Shown in pieces: positions 34,723 through 43,099 of a DNA stretch of 64,000 nt. Under the pieces are notes generated by a model. It was not told where the DNA came from. It worked only from the letters and a program-made list of their open reading frames with translations, and did not search any database. The stretch comes from Chloroflexota bacterium (lineage in GTDB: Bacteria > Chloroflexota > Anaerolineae > Promineifilales > Promineifilaceae). Numbering within the stretch: the stretch's first letter is position 1; each line of letters begins with the position of its first letter. Position numbers and translations under genes: made by a program. The stretch covers positions 1 to 64,000 of the forward strand of contig JACTMP010000077.1 in assembly GCA_014584575.1 (NCBI GenBank), in the 5' to 3' direction.

Positions 34723-35886
34723 ATGCGTTTGAAATTTGTTTTTTTACTGGTGATGCTGTCGGCGCTGATCGTCGGCAGCTTAAGTCTGGCTAATGCCCAC
34801 AGTGGGCAGGCCATCCAGGCCACTATTGGCGACGGCACGGCTGCCAGTTGCCAGACCCAGGACGCCGCCAATGCCCTGGGCAATGCCGTCGCCGCCGGCG
34901 GCGTCATTGACTTCGACTGCGGCCCGGAAATGGTCACCATCGTCGTAAACACCAATGCCACCGACCAGACCGTAACGGTGAACGGCGACGGCCGTATCAC
35001 CCTGGACGGCGAAAACCTGCGCCAGATTTTCTACGTCTACGGCGATGGCAACCTCACCCTGAATGATCTGGTGCTGATAGATGGCAACTTTGGCAGTGGT
35101 GGCGGGCTGGCTATTGGGCCACAAGCCAGCGCCAGCATCAACCGCAGCATGTTCATCAGCAATGAAGCAGCTACCATTGGTGGTGCCATTTACAATCAGG
35201 GCACGCTGACATTGATGAACAGCAGCATAGGCAGCAACATTGCCACCAGCGCGGGCGGTGGTATTTTTAACGATGGCGGTGACGTCCACATCATCTCTAG
35301 CTACCTGATCAGCAATCAAGCCGTAGACGGCGGAGCCATTTTGAGCGAAGGCGGCACAGTGACGGTGGAAATGTCCGCGCTGCGCAGCAACATCGCCACC
35401 GGCTGGGGCGGCGGCATCTATGCCAGCGGTGGTACGCTTACACTGGTGAATAACACCTTTTCCAACAATCGGGCTGACCGCGGCGGTGGGCTGTACAAAA
35501 CCGGCGCACTCACTCTCACCAACAACACCTTCAACGAAAATCGGGCCAACCTGGGCGGTGCGCTCTATAACGGCGGCGGCAGCGCCACCGTCAAAAACAA
35601 CATATTCGCCAACAGCCTGGAAGAAACTGGCAACAGCCCCAGCCTGAATTGTGATGGCCCTACCCTCACCTCGGTCGGGCGCAACATTGTCAGTGACAAT
35701 TCTTGCGTACCCAACCCGTCAGCGTTGGGCGACCTGCACAGCACGGATCCGCTGTTGGGCATCTGGCAGGCGCAAGGCGGCCCGGCACGCGCCTACGCCC
35801 TGCTGCCAGGCAGCCCGGCCATTGACTATGCGCTGGACTGCCCGGCGGTTGACCAGCGCGGCTGGCCCCGGCCATTGGGCGCGTGA
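34723..35886 (+). CDS. Secreted right-handed beta-helix protein, 3' frameshift
   Basis: 387 residues from ATG 34723 (AAGGAG upstream). A signal peptide (about 1-26) is followed by a CSLREA-like N-terminal part (CQTQDAANALGNAVAAGGVIDFDCG) and a parallel beta-helix of repeated Gly-Gly-(G)-I/L-Y/F-N and N-x-F-x-x-N turns (GGAIYNQGTLTLMNSSIGSN and similar). The end has the conserved choice-of-anchor text PGSPAIDYALDCPAVDQRGW. Frame 0 then stops at 35884, while the expected continuation RDVGSIEYGGIIYLPLVVK lies in the +1 frame to 35941. So a one-base shift near 35880 separates the normal tail. A surface carbohydrate-binding or adhesive role is likely. The gene is divergent from XRE-cupin. Confidence 0.75.
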   Translation: MRLKFVFLLVMLSALIVGSLSLANAHSGQAIQATIGDGTAASCQTQDAANALGNAVAAGGVIDFDCGPEMVTIVVNTNATDQTVTVNGDGRITLDGENLRQIFYVYGDGNLTLNDLVLIDGNFGSGGGLAIGPQASASINRSMFISNEAATIGGAIYNQGTLTLMNSSIGSNIATSAGGGIFNDGGDVHIISSYLISNQAVDGGAILSEGGTVTVEMSALRSNIATGWGGGIYASGGTLTLVNNTFSNNRADRGGGLYKTGALTLTNNTFNENRANLGGALYNGGGSATVKNNIFANSLEETGNSPSLNCDGPTLTSVGRNIVSDNSCVPNPSALGDLHSTDPLLGIWQAQGGPARAYALLPGSPAIDYALDCPAVDQRGWPRPLGA

Positions 35887-35947
35887 TGTGGGTAGCATTG
35901 AATACGGGGGGATTATCTATTTACCATTGGTGGTGAAGTAATGCACA

Positions 35948-35980
35948 AGACCCTGAGGGTTTGAGAAACCCTCAGGGTCT
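35948..35980. terminator. Bidirectional hairpin between convergent genes
   Basis: A perfect 15-bp stem AGACCCTGAGGGTTT with loop GAG, followed on the plus strand by TTCTGTCTC. It overlaps the last codons of the WYL gene. Confidence 0.7.
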
Positions 35981-36940
35981 TTCTGTCTCGTACTGCTGTG
36001 CCGCCAGGTAGAGTTCGGCGGCGATCTGGTCACGCAGCCATTCGGGGGCCAGCACCTTCACCTGTGCGCCCCAACTGCGAATGAAGGGCTGCATCTCTTC
36101 CGGCTGCGCCACCTGGACTTTGAGCAGGCAGCCGCCATTATCCAACCGTTCCAGTTTTTGCGTGGGATGCCACTGCCGCTCGTAAATGTGGGGTGTCACC
36201 TCCGGCGTGAATTGCAGCACCACCTCGGAAATGGTATCGCCGGCCATGATGCGCCAGCCGGAGGCCAGGTGCGCTTCCAGGTCAAATGTTTCAGGGATGG
36301 TGAATTTGCGGGGGGTGACAACGGCCGTCTCCAACCGATCCAGCTTAAAGGTGCGCATATCATTGGCCCAATCGTCATGGCCGATGACGTAAATGCCGGA
36401 CGGGGTTGGCTCCAACGCATACGGGGCCAGCAGCCGCTCGCGCAACTGCCCGCTGCGTGGCGACCGGTAGCCAATGCGCACTTTGTGACCCGTGCCCCAG
36501 CCTTCGGCCAATGCTTCCAGCACGGCGATCTGGCGCTGCCCTTCCTGGTTGGCCAGCACCCGGTCGGCGGCGCGTTTCAGGTGAGGGGTAAACGGCCGTG
36601 GCAGGGTCGTTGCCAGTTTACGCAGCGCCGTCATGGCGTGGGGGTTGCGCTCATCAATAGTGCGCGAGAGCAGCAGCCCGGCCAACATCAGGGCAATGGC
36701 CTCGTGGAAGGTCAGGTTAACGGTGCTGATGTAGCTGGTGCGATTGATCCCAAAACGGCCGTCCTTCTGCCACACCGGCACCCCCTGCTCACACAAAAAC
36801 TCCACATCCCGGTACACCGTGCGCCGATCAACCCCCACTTCTTCAGCCAGGTCAATCGCCCGCATCCCGTCCGGGTGCAGCACCAAAATCTCCTCAATCT
36901 GCCGTAAGCGCGACGTGCGCGAAGCCAATCGTGTCATCAT
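35972..36940 (-). CDS. WYL-domain transcriptional regulator
   Basis: 322 residues. An N-terminal winged helix (RLRQIEEILVLHPDGMRAID, EVGVDRRTVYRDVEFLCEQG) is followed by a WYL domain (about 150-230: VRIGYRSPRSGQLRERLLAP, YALEPTPSGIYVIGHDDWAN, FKLDRLE) and a WCX C-terminal extension. WYL regulators sense nucleotides or nucleic-acid ends and often control defence or DNA-repair genes. The start codon region (36924-36940) is part of a 113-bp repeat shared with 15867, so the first residues (MMTRLA) come from the repeat. Confidence 0.9.
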   Translation of the reverse strand: MMTRLASRTSRLRQIEEILVLHPDGMRAIDLAEEVGVDRRTVYRDVEFLCEQGVPVWQKDGRFGINRTSYISTVNLTFHEAIALMLAGLLLSRTIDERNPHAMTALRKLATTLPRPFTPHLKRAADRVLANQEGQRQIAVLEALAEGWGTGHKVRIGYRSPRSGQLRERLLAPYALEPTPSGIYVIGHDDWANDMRTFKLDRLETAVVTPRKFTIPETFDLEAHLASGWRIMAGDTISEVVLQFTPEVTPHIYERQWHPTQKLERLDNGGCLLKVQVAQPEEMQPFIRSWGAQVKVLAPEWLRDQIAAELYLAAQQYETERP

Positions 36941-37036
36941 TCGGGAAAACCCTAAGGGTTTTCCGAACCCCTTAGGGTCTCAATTGCTAGACCGTATGTT
37001 CTAATTTTTACGCCAAATTTTAGTTATTGTCAAGTA
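36924..37036. repeat. 113-bp repeat, copy 2 (uninterrupted)
   Basis: Matches 15867-15919 plus 16035-16102. It starts inside the WYL gene, contains the hairpin AACCCTAAGGGTT, and ends with AAATTTTAGTTATTGTCAAG. It holds a single CTTAGG where copy 1 has two around an insertion. Confidence 0.8.
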
Positions 37037-37199
37037 ATTCGCCCCCTCTGGGTGCGCAGAGTTTTTGTTGATGCCAGGGCGGGCTACCGTTAACACACTA
37101 CATTTGAACCGATCTGGTCTTGTGAATTCACGCGGGGCTTTGATTGCCATTTCCGAACACCCGCCAACCGTGTCTCAATAGAGATGAGCCGTTGCTGAA

Positions 37200-38180
37200 T
37201 CAAACGTCTTGTTGATCGGTGAGGTCAGGTGAGGAGCGGTTGAGTTCCAGCTTTTTGAGGCGGTAGAGCGTTTCCTGGGTGAGTTGGCGGTGTTTGCTGG
37301 TGATGTCGGCCTGTATGCCAAAGAGGAAGATGAGCATCCCCACCAGAATCAGGCCGGTGCCAAAGGTGATGGATTGGGTAAAACGGCCGATCCCCCGCTC
37401 CCCTATTACCCAAAAATAAAAAAAGCGCAGCCAGAGCAAAACCCCCACCGACAAAAACGGCAGCGAGGCGTAGGTAAACGTGCGCAGCGGCTCGTAAAAG
37501 GCGTAGAGGCGGACGATGGTGCTGGCCTGGGCTTTGATGAAGTGCCACATGGAGCGTTGCAGGCGCGACGGCCGTGTCGGACCATTCGTATGCACAGGAA
37601 TACTGACAATCGTCATGCCCAGTTTGCCCGCCTGAATGATGGTGTCCAGCGTGTAGCTGAAATGCGTCAAGATGTTCAGCCGCAGCGCCGCCTCGCGTGA
37701 GTAAGCGCGGAAGCCGCTGGGCGCGTCGGGCACGTCGGTGCCGCTGACGGTGCGCACCGTCCAGCTTCCCAACTTTTGCAGCAGCCGTTTCATCGGCGAA
37801 AAATGGGCGATCTGGTCAACCTGCCGGTTGGCGATAACGATGTCTGCCTGCTGTGCCAGCACCGGTGTTACCAGTTCGGCGATGTAGCGCCCCGGATATT
37901 GGTTGTCGGCGTCGGTATTGACGATGATGTCTGCCCCCAGGCGCAGACAGGCATCCAGCCCATCTTGAAATGCCCGCGCCAGCCCCATGTTGCGGCGGTG
38001 GCTGATGATGTGCTGTACGCCACACTGCCGCGCCACCCGCACCGTCTCATCGGTGCTGCCATCGTCAATCACCAGCACCTCAATGCAATCAATACCGGGC
38101 ACGGCCGTAGGCAGTTCCGCCACTGTCTGGGGCAATGTGTCCGCTTCGTTGTAGCAGGGGATTTGGATAATGAGTTTCAA
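37200..38180 (-). CDS. Family 2 glycosyltransferase with two membrane helices
   Basis: 326 residues from TTG 38180. GT-A fold: LIIQIPCYNEADTLPQTVAE, VLVIDDGSTDETVRVARQ, RNMGLARAFQDGLDACLRLG, then the DxD in NTDADNQYPGRYI. Two C-terminal transmembrane segments (TYASLPFLSVGVLLWLRFFY and FGTGLILVGMLIFLFGIQA) match DPMS/GtrB-like transferases that load a sugar onto a lipid carrier. The open frame continues 18 codons upstream to an ATG at 38234, but those codons are GGAGATT repeat, so the TTG is preferred. Confidence 0.88.
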   Translation of the reverse strand: MKLIIQIPCYNEADTLPQTVAELPTAVPGIDCIEVLVIDDGSTDETVRVARQCGVQHIISHRRNMGLARAFQDGLDACLRLGADIIVNTDADNQYPGRYIAELVTPVLAQQADIVIANRQVDQIAHFSPMKRLLQKLGSWTVRTVSGTDVPDAPSGFRAYSREAALRLNILTHFSYTLDTIIQAGKLGMTIVSIPVHTNGPTRPSRLQRSMWHFIKAQASTIVRLYAFYEPLRTFTYASLPFLSVGVLLWLRFFYFWVIGERGIGRFTQSITFGTGLILVGMLIFLFGIQADITSKHRQLTQETLYRLKKLELNRSSPDLTDQQDV

Positions 38181-38187
38181 AATATGT

Positions 38188-38258
38188 TGGAGATTGGAGG
38201 TTGGAGATTGGAGATTGCCCAGGCAATCAACCACTAATCTCCAATCTCCAATCTCTAT
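38188..38258. repeat. GGAGATT-type intergenic inverted repeat
   Basis: Direct GGAGATTGG units, an 18-nt loop and inverted CCAATCTCC units. It lies between the glycosyltransferase start and the stop of the alkyltransferase-like gene. Confidence 0.65.
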
Positions 38259-38635
38259 TCTATTCCTTGAAGTATGTCATCTAATTCCGCCAGATTTAGC
38301 CCTTGCCACAGGTACATGGTCAGGTCAATACGGCCGTGTTCATCCACCGCCACCCCTTCTGCCTGCAATAAACGGGCTTGCTCGGCGGCGGCATGGTCCC
38401 GGCTGTGGATGCTGATGCGCCCCTTATTGTTTACTACCCGCTGCCAGGGCACAGAGGCCGATGTATACGGCTCGCCACTGTCCGGCGCGCTCAAGGCGCT
38501 GAGGGCGTAACCAACCGCCCGTGCAGCATTGGGGCGGCTTAACATCAGGGCAATACGGCCGTAGCTCGTTACCCTCCCCGGTGGAATCCGTTGCACCACC
38601 CGATACACCTGTAAGTAAAAGTTGGGTTTTTCCAT
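38255..38635 (-). CDS. Alkyltransferase-like protein (ATL)
   Basis: 126 residues from ATG 38635, equal to the DNA-binding domain of O6-methylguanine methyltransferase: YRVVQRIPPGRVTSYGRIAL, PNAARAVGYALSAL, then VPWQRVVNNKGRIS. The acceptor Cys of PCHRV is Trp64 (PWQRV), as in YbaZ/Atl1. ATL proteins bind O6-alkylguanine, flip it and recruit nucleotide excision repair instead of removing the alkyl group. Length and motif order are normal. Confidence 0.92.
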   Translation of the reverse strand: MEKPNFYLQVYRVVQRIPPGRVTSYGRIALMLSRPNAARAVGYALSALSAPDSGEPYTSASVPWQRVVNNKGRISIHSRDHAAAEQARLLQAEGVAVDEHGRIDLTMYLWQGLNLAELDDILQGIE

Positions 38636-38767
38636 GCCTGGAATCTTATCCACACTTCTCCGACGTACCAAATTTTCACGGTTCGTTTACCTCCCTACCT
38701 CCCACTTGATGATATAACCAGCCCATAGTCTGAATTGAGTTGTGTGTTGTGGGAGCAACTGACTGTT

Positions 38768-39169
38768 ATGAATGGAAGCGAGAAAATCAACTGGTCTGTT
38801 CTGGTCGTGGACGACGAACCGTTAACCCGCAATTTGTTACGATTGATGCTGGAACCGGCTGGTTATCGTGTTTGTGGCGCAGGTGATGGTTTAGAAGCCT
38901 TGACAATGGTCAAGGAAGCCCAGCCTGACATCATGATTTTGGACGTGATGATGCCAGCTATGGATGGGCTGACGGTGTGCCGCTTGATCCGTGAAGATGA
39001 GGAAGTAGCCGGCATCCCGATTATTATGTTAAGCGGCAAGGTGCATCGGGATGCCGTACAAGAAGGTCTACAGGCCGGCGCCAACCGTTATCTGGCTAAA
39101 CCGATGTCCCGCATTGGTTTGTTGCAAGAATTACAGGAAGTGCTGAACGAAACGGCCGTGACCCCCTAA
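38768..39169 (+). CDS. Stand-alone response regulator receiver
   Basis: 133 residues, a single REC domain: acidic pair in VLVVDDEP, phospho-Asp59 in IMILDVMMPAMDG, Thr/Ser position in IIMLSGK, and Lys in NRYLAKPMS. No output domain. It could receive phosphate from the orphan kinase at 26724. GGGAG is 12 nt before ATG 38768. It is convergent with the DJ-1 gene, overlapping it by 4 bp. Confidence 0.9.
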   Translation: MNGSEKINWSVLVVDDEPLTRNLLRLMLEPAGYRVCGAGDGLEALTMVKEAQPDIMILDVMMPAMDGLTVCRLIREDEEVAGIPIIMLSGKVHRDAVQEGLQAGANRYLAKPMSRIGLLQELQEVLNETAVTP

Positions 39170-39792
39170 CCAAACCCCAAATCCGCCTCCACATCCGCCC
39201 AACTGCCCAACCGGTCAATGTGTAATGCCTGGTACAGTTGATATGCCTGCTCCGGCGAGCTAAGCTGTGCCAGCAACACCAATGCCGCCCGGTAACTGAC
39301 CAACCCGCCGTTGGCCGTCACCCGCCGATTATCTACCACCACCGGCACATCAAACTGCACCTGCACCTCAGGAAACTGCGCCTGTAACTGCGCTTCGCCG
39401 CCAAACCAGGTGGTGGCCCGTTTCCCCGCCAGCACACCCGCCTGCGCCAATAAAAACGCGCCGCTGCAATTGCTGCCCAGCCATTGCGCCGTCTCTTCTT
39501 GCCGCCGGATAAATGCGTTCAACGCCTCATTTTGCAGCAAGTGATCCATCTCATTGGCCCCTGGCACCAGCAGCACGTCCAGCGCCATGTCATCGGCGAT
39601 GGTGGCATCTACACCCAACATAACACCCTCGGCGGTGGTAATCGTTGGCTGAGGTTCCACGCCAATCAGCAGCACCTCCCAACCGGCAAACCAGCTTTGC
39701 TGCCGGGCCATCCCCAAAACCTCTGCCGGGGCAATGACCTCACTGGTGAGTACATCATTAAACACAATAATGCCAATTTTTTTGTTTGTCAT
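39166..39792 (-). CDS. DJ-1/PfpI family protein
   Basis: 208 residues of the DJ-1/PfpI superfamily, close to isonitrile-hydratase-like and AraC-associated members: IGIIVFNDVLTSEVIAPAEV, LDVLLVPGANEMDHLL, nucleophile elbow Cys in WLGSNCSGAFLLAQAGVLAG, and TTWFGGEAQLQAQFP. It is divergent from an AraC regulator at 39886, and such pairs are often functionally linked. The activity (glyoxalase, isonitrile hydratase or non-enzymatic sensor) is not determined. Confidence 0.85.
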   Translation of the reverse strand: MTNKKIGIIVFNDVLTSEVIAPAEVLGMARQQSWFAGWEVLLIGVEPQPTITTAEGVMLGVDATIADDMALDVLLVPGANEMDHLLQNEALNAFIRRQEETAQWLGSNCSGAFLLAQAGVLAGKRATTWFGGEAQLQAQFPEVQVQFDVPVVVDNRRVTANGGLVSYRAALVLLAQLSSPEQAYQLYQALHIDRLGSWADVEADLGFG

Positions 39793-39885
39793 CTTTTTGT
39801 TTCTCCAGGTATGATTGTTGTTATAGCAGACCTGAGCTTAACCGATTGTCGGGTCAGCGTATTGTAAATTTTCGACATCTTGCGC

Positions 39886-40764
39886 ATGGAAATGACACCG
39901 CACACGGCCGTACACCCCCCCTCGCCTCTCCCCCACCTGGGTCTGATATTGGCTGCCCCGTCCCCGGCGCTGGCCCCGTATGTGCATAGTTACTGGTTCA
40001 TCAACCACGCCTGGAAACGGCCGTACCCCCTGGAAGAAAACCTCTATCCCGAAGGCGGCGTAGGTATCATCTTTAATGCGGGCGACCCGGTGCTGGTGGA
40101 CGGCACGGCCGTGACCGCGCCCGCTTTTCTGGATGCCACCAACAGCTTCAGAACCCGGCTTGGCTTTCAGGGGCAGGTGGCGCTGGCGGGTATTCGCTTC
40201 CACCCCGGCGGCGCGTTTCCATTTCTGCCCCTGCCGCTCAAAGAAGTGCAAAACTTGCCGGTCGCGCTGGAGCAAATCCTGCCGCCCGCCCTGGTATCAT
40301 GGGCTGAACAACTGGCAGATTTGCCCACTCTGACCCAAAAAACAGCTTGTCTGGAAGCCATGCTCCGCCGCTGGTATCGCCCCCGGCAGGAACTATCGCC
40401 AGACATTCGCACTGCTCTGACCGCCATCCGGCAGACAAAAGGGCAGCTTAATCTACGGGCATTGGCCGAGGCCAACTTCATCAGCCAACGGCAGTTGGAA
40501 CGCCATTTCCAGGCACAGGTTGGTCTATCGGGAAAAACGTATGCCCGGCTGGTACGGGTGCAGGCGGCGCGGTCGCTCCTCAGGCAGGCAACGGCCGTAG
40601 GCGCGGCCCATCTCAGTCAAGACCTGGGTTATTATGATCAATCCCATTTCATTCGTGATTTTCAGGCGATCATGGGGCTGACGCCGCAGCAATACCGGCA
40701 CAATCGGGCGCTGCGCCAGCAAAAATGGCCGTCGGCAGCAGGGAGCCAAAAGGACAGCACATGA
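39886..40764 (+). CDS. AraC-family regulator
   Basis: 292 residues from ATG 39886 (TTG 39880 is possible). The N-terminal half is a DUF6597-like sensory domain (APYVHSYWFINHAWKR, ENLYPEGGVGIIFNAGD, ALAGIRFHPGGAFPFLPLPL). The C-terminal half has two helix-turn-helix motifs: LNLRALAEANFISQRQLERH and the second around LSQDLGYYDQSHFIRDFQAI, ending in GLTPQQYR. The stop overlaps the next start (ATGA at 40761), so it is coupled to the nitroreductase-like gene it may control. Confidence 0.88.
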   Translation: MEMTPHTAVHPPSPLPHLGLILAAPSPALAPYVHSYWFINHAWKRPYPLEENLYPEGGVGIIFNAGDPVLVDGTAVTAPAFLDATNSFRTRLGFQGQVALAGIRFHPGGAFPFLPLPLKEVQNLPVALEQILPPALVSWAEQLADLPTLTQKTACLEAMLRRWYRPRQELSPDIRTALTAIRQTKGQLNLRALAEANFISQRQLERHFQAQVGLSGKTYARLVRVQAARSLLRQATAVGAAHLSQDLGYYDQSHFIRDFQAIMGLTPQQYRHNRALRQQKWPSAAGSQKDST

Positions 40765-41240
40765 ATTGGTGGTACAGCATGAATCGGCGCATTGCTTCCA
40801 GCGGCCCTGGCGCAAAACTGTTCTCCCGCATTGCCCACCATTTGGACGGCCCAAGTTTGCGTTGGAGCAACGGCCGTTTTGCTCCTGGCGCCTTTCTTAC
40901 CGGCGTACCACTGATCACGCTCACAACCATCGGCGCTAAAAGCGGCGAATCCCGTTCCATCCCTCTGCTGGGCACACCCGATGGCGACAACATCATCCTC
41001 ATCGCCTCCAACTGGGGCGGCAAAAAACACCCGGCCTGGTATCACAACCTGAAAGCCAATCCCCAGGTTCAGGTGACCCGCAAAGGGCAAACGCAAACCT
41101 TCATTGCCCAGGAAGTGACCGGCGCGGAATACGGCCGCTGCTGGCGGCAGGCCGTTGCCATTTATCCGGGGTATGAACTATACAAGTCGCGGACCAACGG
41201 CCGTGCCATCCCCGTCATTCTCCTCACACCCCAAAACTGA
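40761..41240 (+). CDS. DDN-type nitroreductase (deazaflavin-dependent family)
   Basis: 159 residues. A split beta-barrel of the DDN/F420-binding family: LITLTTIGAKSGESRSIPLL, ILIASNWGGKKHPAWYHNLK, ANPQVQVTRKG. Characterised relatives use F420H2 to reduce quinones or nitro compounds, and others bind heme or FMN. AAAAGGA precedes the ATG. Coupled by overlap to the AraC gene. Confidence 0.88.
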   Translation: MNWWYSMNRRIASSGPGAKLFSRIAHHLDGPSLRWSNGRFAPGAFLTGVPLITLTTIGAKSGESRSIPLLGTPDGDNIILIASNWGGKKHPAWYHNLKANPQVQVTRKGQTQTFIAQEVTGAEYGRCWRQAVAIYPGYELYKSRTNGRAIPVILLTPQN

Positions 41241-41283
41241 GAGGCTTCCCCACTAAATTGCCAACTTTTGCCATTTAACACCG

Positions 41284-41480
41284 ACTGATACACCGCTATC
41301 CACCAACACCCCCCTGCCCACGGACACACCAGCGCCTACGGCAACCCCCACCGATACCTCCACACCAACCAACAGATACACGCCCACTAATACTCCAACC
41401 AACACTCCTGAGCCGACAGAAACGCCGGCTGCTACCAATACGCCCGCACCCACCAACACCCCCGCTGCTTCGGCCGTGTC
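41284..41480 (+). pseudogene. Relic of a Thr/Pro-rich secreted linker
   Basis: In one frame the text reads DTPLSTNTPLPTDTPAPTAT followed by more TPTNTP-like units and runs out without a start or a folded domain. Similar linkers follow the signal peptides of lipoproteins in this window. It probably remains from a decayed surface protein. Confidence 0.45.
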
Positions 41481-41495
41481 CCTACCCCCTTTTTC

Positions 41496-41852
41496 TCACC
41501 CACCCACATACTTCACCTTATATCCCAGCGCCTGCAAAGCCGCCGCCACTTTGTCACGGTGGTCCCCCTGAATTTCGATAGTTTCTTCTTTAATTGCCCC
41601 ACCAACCCCACAGCTTTTTTTCAAACCGGTAGCCAGCACCTTTCTTTCCTCCGGCGTCAACTGCAAATTCATCACCACCGTCACCGTCTTGCCGCCCCGC
41701 CCCTTCTTTTCCCGGCGAATGTGTGCCGTTTGTTCCGATGGCGGCAAACTTTTGGGCTTGGGGCAGCGGCAAGGGTAACTGCCACACCGTTCACACCGTT
41801 TGGCAAAAGCTGAATCTGTCGAGTAAACAACGTTCCGTTTCCGTTGAGACAT
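41496..41852 (-). CDS. SUI1/eIF1-like translation factor (YciH family)
   Basis: 118 residues: an N-terminal tail with a CxxC-like cluster (KRCERCGSYPCRCPKP) followed by the SUI1 fold (VTVVMNLQLTPEERKVLATG, LKKSCGVGGAIKEETIEIQG, VAAALQALGYKVKYVGG). Bacterial YciH can affect start-codon selection. The four-Cys N-terminal cluster could bind zinc. Confidence 0.92.
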   Translation of the reverse strand: MSQRKRNVVYSTDSAFAKRCERCGSYPCRCPKPKSLPPSEQTAHIRREKKGRGGKTVTVVMNLQLTPEERKVLATGLKKSCGVGGAIKEETIEIQGDHRDKVAAALQALGYKVKYVGG

Positions 41853-41999
41853 GAATAGCCCAATTTTTGCGTTTATTTTGACCCCGTAATGTCACCGTAT
41901 TGACACCGGGCTATTGCCATATTACAATAAGCGCGTACTTCCTCCTCTCAATACCGATGGTCTGAACAGCAGGTTCAGGGCAGAGGCAAAATGGGAGAT

Positions 42000-42035
42000 G
42001 GGCGGGGTCAAGGGGTTGCCCCGCCCTCCTGTTTT
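42000..42035. terminator. GC-rich hairpin with T tract
   Basis: GGGCGGGG and CCCCGCCC (42000-42026, 11-nt loop) followed on the plus strand by TCCTGTTTTTT. It lies 10 bp past the dipeptidase stop, with SUI1 upstream on the same strand. Confidence 0.65.
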
Positions 42036-43091
42036 TTATAACCACGTTCGCCGTAACAGATTGAGCCAGTTCCCACCCAAGATATTCTCAGCATCAATTG
42101 ACGAATAGCCCCGTTCTTTCAATTTGTCACCAATTTTGGATAGATCGGCCACCGAATCCAGTTCGGCGGGAATATCAGCCACGCCAAAACCGCCATCCAG
42201 GTCGCTGCCAATGCCCACATGCGCCGCGCTGCCCGTTAGCTGGCAGATGTGGTCAATGTGCGCAGCCACGTGATCGAGTGTCACCAATTCCTTTGCCTCT
42301 CCGCGCCGATGGCCTGCTTTCAGGAAAGAGCTGCTGAGCACGACGCCAATGACCCCCTGGCGCTCGCCGATGAGCCGGATTTGGGTGTCACTGAGTTGGC
42401 GTTCGGTGGGCACCAGGGCGCGGGCGTTGCTGTGGCTGGCAACTACGACGCCGGGGTAGCTGTCCAGCGCTTCCAACGACGCTTTTTCGCTCATGTGTGT
42501 CAAGTCCAGAATGAAGCCAAATTGGGCCATGACTTCTAGCAACTGGCGGCCTTCGTTTGTCAGCCCATGGCGGCTGCCCCGCCACGCGCCAGAGGCGTAA
42601 CGGGTATCGTCCCAGGCCAGCCCAATCAGGCGCACCCCACGCTCATACCATAATTCGGCTTCTTCAGGTTCCTGGATGGGGTCAGCCCCTTCCATCAACG
42701 GGACGATGCCAAGCAGGTGGTTATCTGTAGCAAAACTGGCGACGACTTCATCCAGGCTGGGGGTGTCTGTGACCAGACGGATGTGGGGCTGTTCATCGGC
42801 CAGGCGGTGGTAATAATCAAGTTGGGCCATGCCCTGGCGGTGGGCTTCGGCGGCGTCTTTATAGCCAACTGTGGCGCCGATGCCGGCCAACGGACTGGCC
42901 GCAGGCATGACGAAGATGGTGCCAAAGACCAGCCCTACGTTCCCTTTTTGCAGTTCGGGCAGGGTGACGGTGGCGATGCCGTTGCGGCTTTGCCCCTTTT
43001 CGGCGGCGCGGATGGAGGCCAGGGGTTGGGTCTGGTCACGGCCGTGTTCCAGCACGTTATACGCCAGGTCAAGGTGGGCGTCTACAATCAT
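42036..43091 (-). CDS. M19 membrane-type dipeptidase
   Basis: 351 residues of the renal dipeptidase family (TIM barrel, two zinc ions): VDAHLDLAYNVLEHGRD with the first His-x-Asp, Glu in PLMEGADPI, LTHMSEKASLEAL, VVASHSNARALVPTERQLSD, and HVGIGSDLDGGFG. It cleaves dipeptides including D-amino-acid forms. No signal peptide, so cytosolic. Eight bp separate it from endonuclease IV, so the two are co-transcribed. Confidence 0.92.
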   Translation of the reverse strand: MIVDAHLDLAYNVLEHGRDQTQPLASIRAAEKGQSRNGIATVTLPELQKGNVGLVFGTIFVMPAASPLAGIGATVGYKDAAEAHRQGMAQLDYYHRLADEQPHIRLVTDTPSLDEVVASFATDNHLLGIVPLMEGADPIQEPEEAELWYERGVRLIGLAWDDTRYASGAWRGSRHGLTNEGRQLLEVMAQFGFILDLTHMSEKASLEALDSYPGVVVASHSNARALVPTERQLSDTQIRLIGERQGVIGVVLSSSFLKAGHRRGEAKELVTLDHVAAHIDHICQLTGSAAHVGIGSDLDGGFGVADIPAELDSVADLSKIGDKLKERGYSSIDAENILGGNWLNLLRRTWL

Positions 43092-43099
43092 CGTCGTTA

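Noticed and set aside
41253..41459. A minus-strand reading with regular Val-Gly-x-Gly-Val repeats, like a structural repeat protein
   Set aside because: It is the complement of the Thr/Pro-rich linker relic; the same artefact appears opposite the linker at 16546-16758 and at 128-325.
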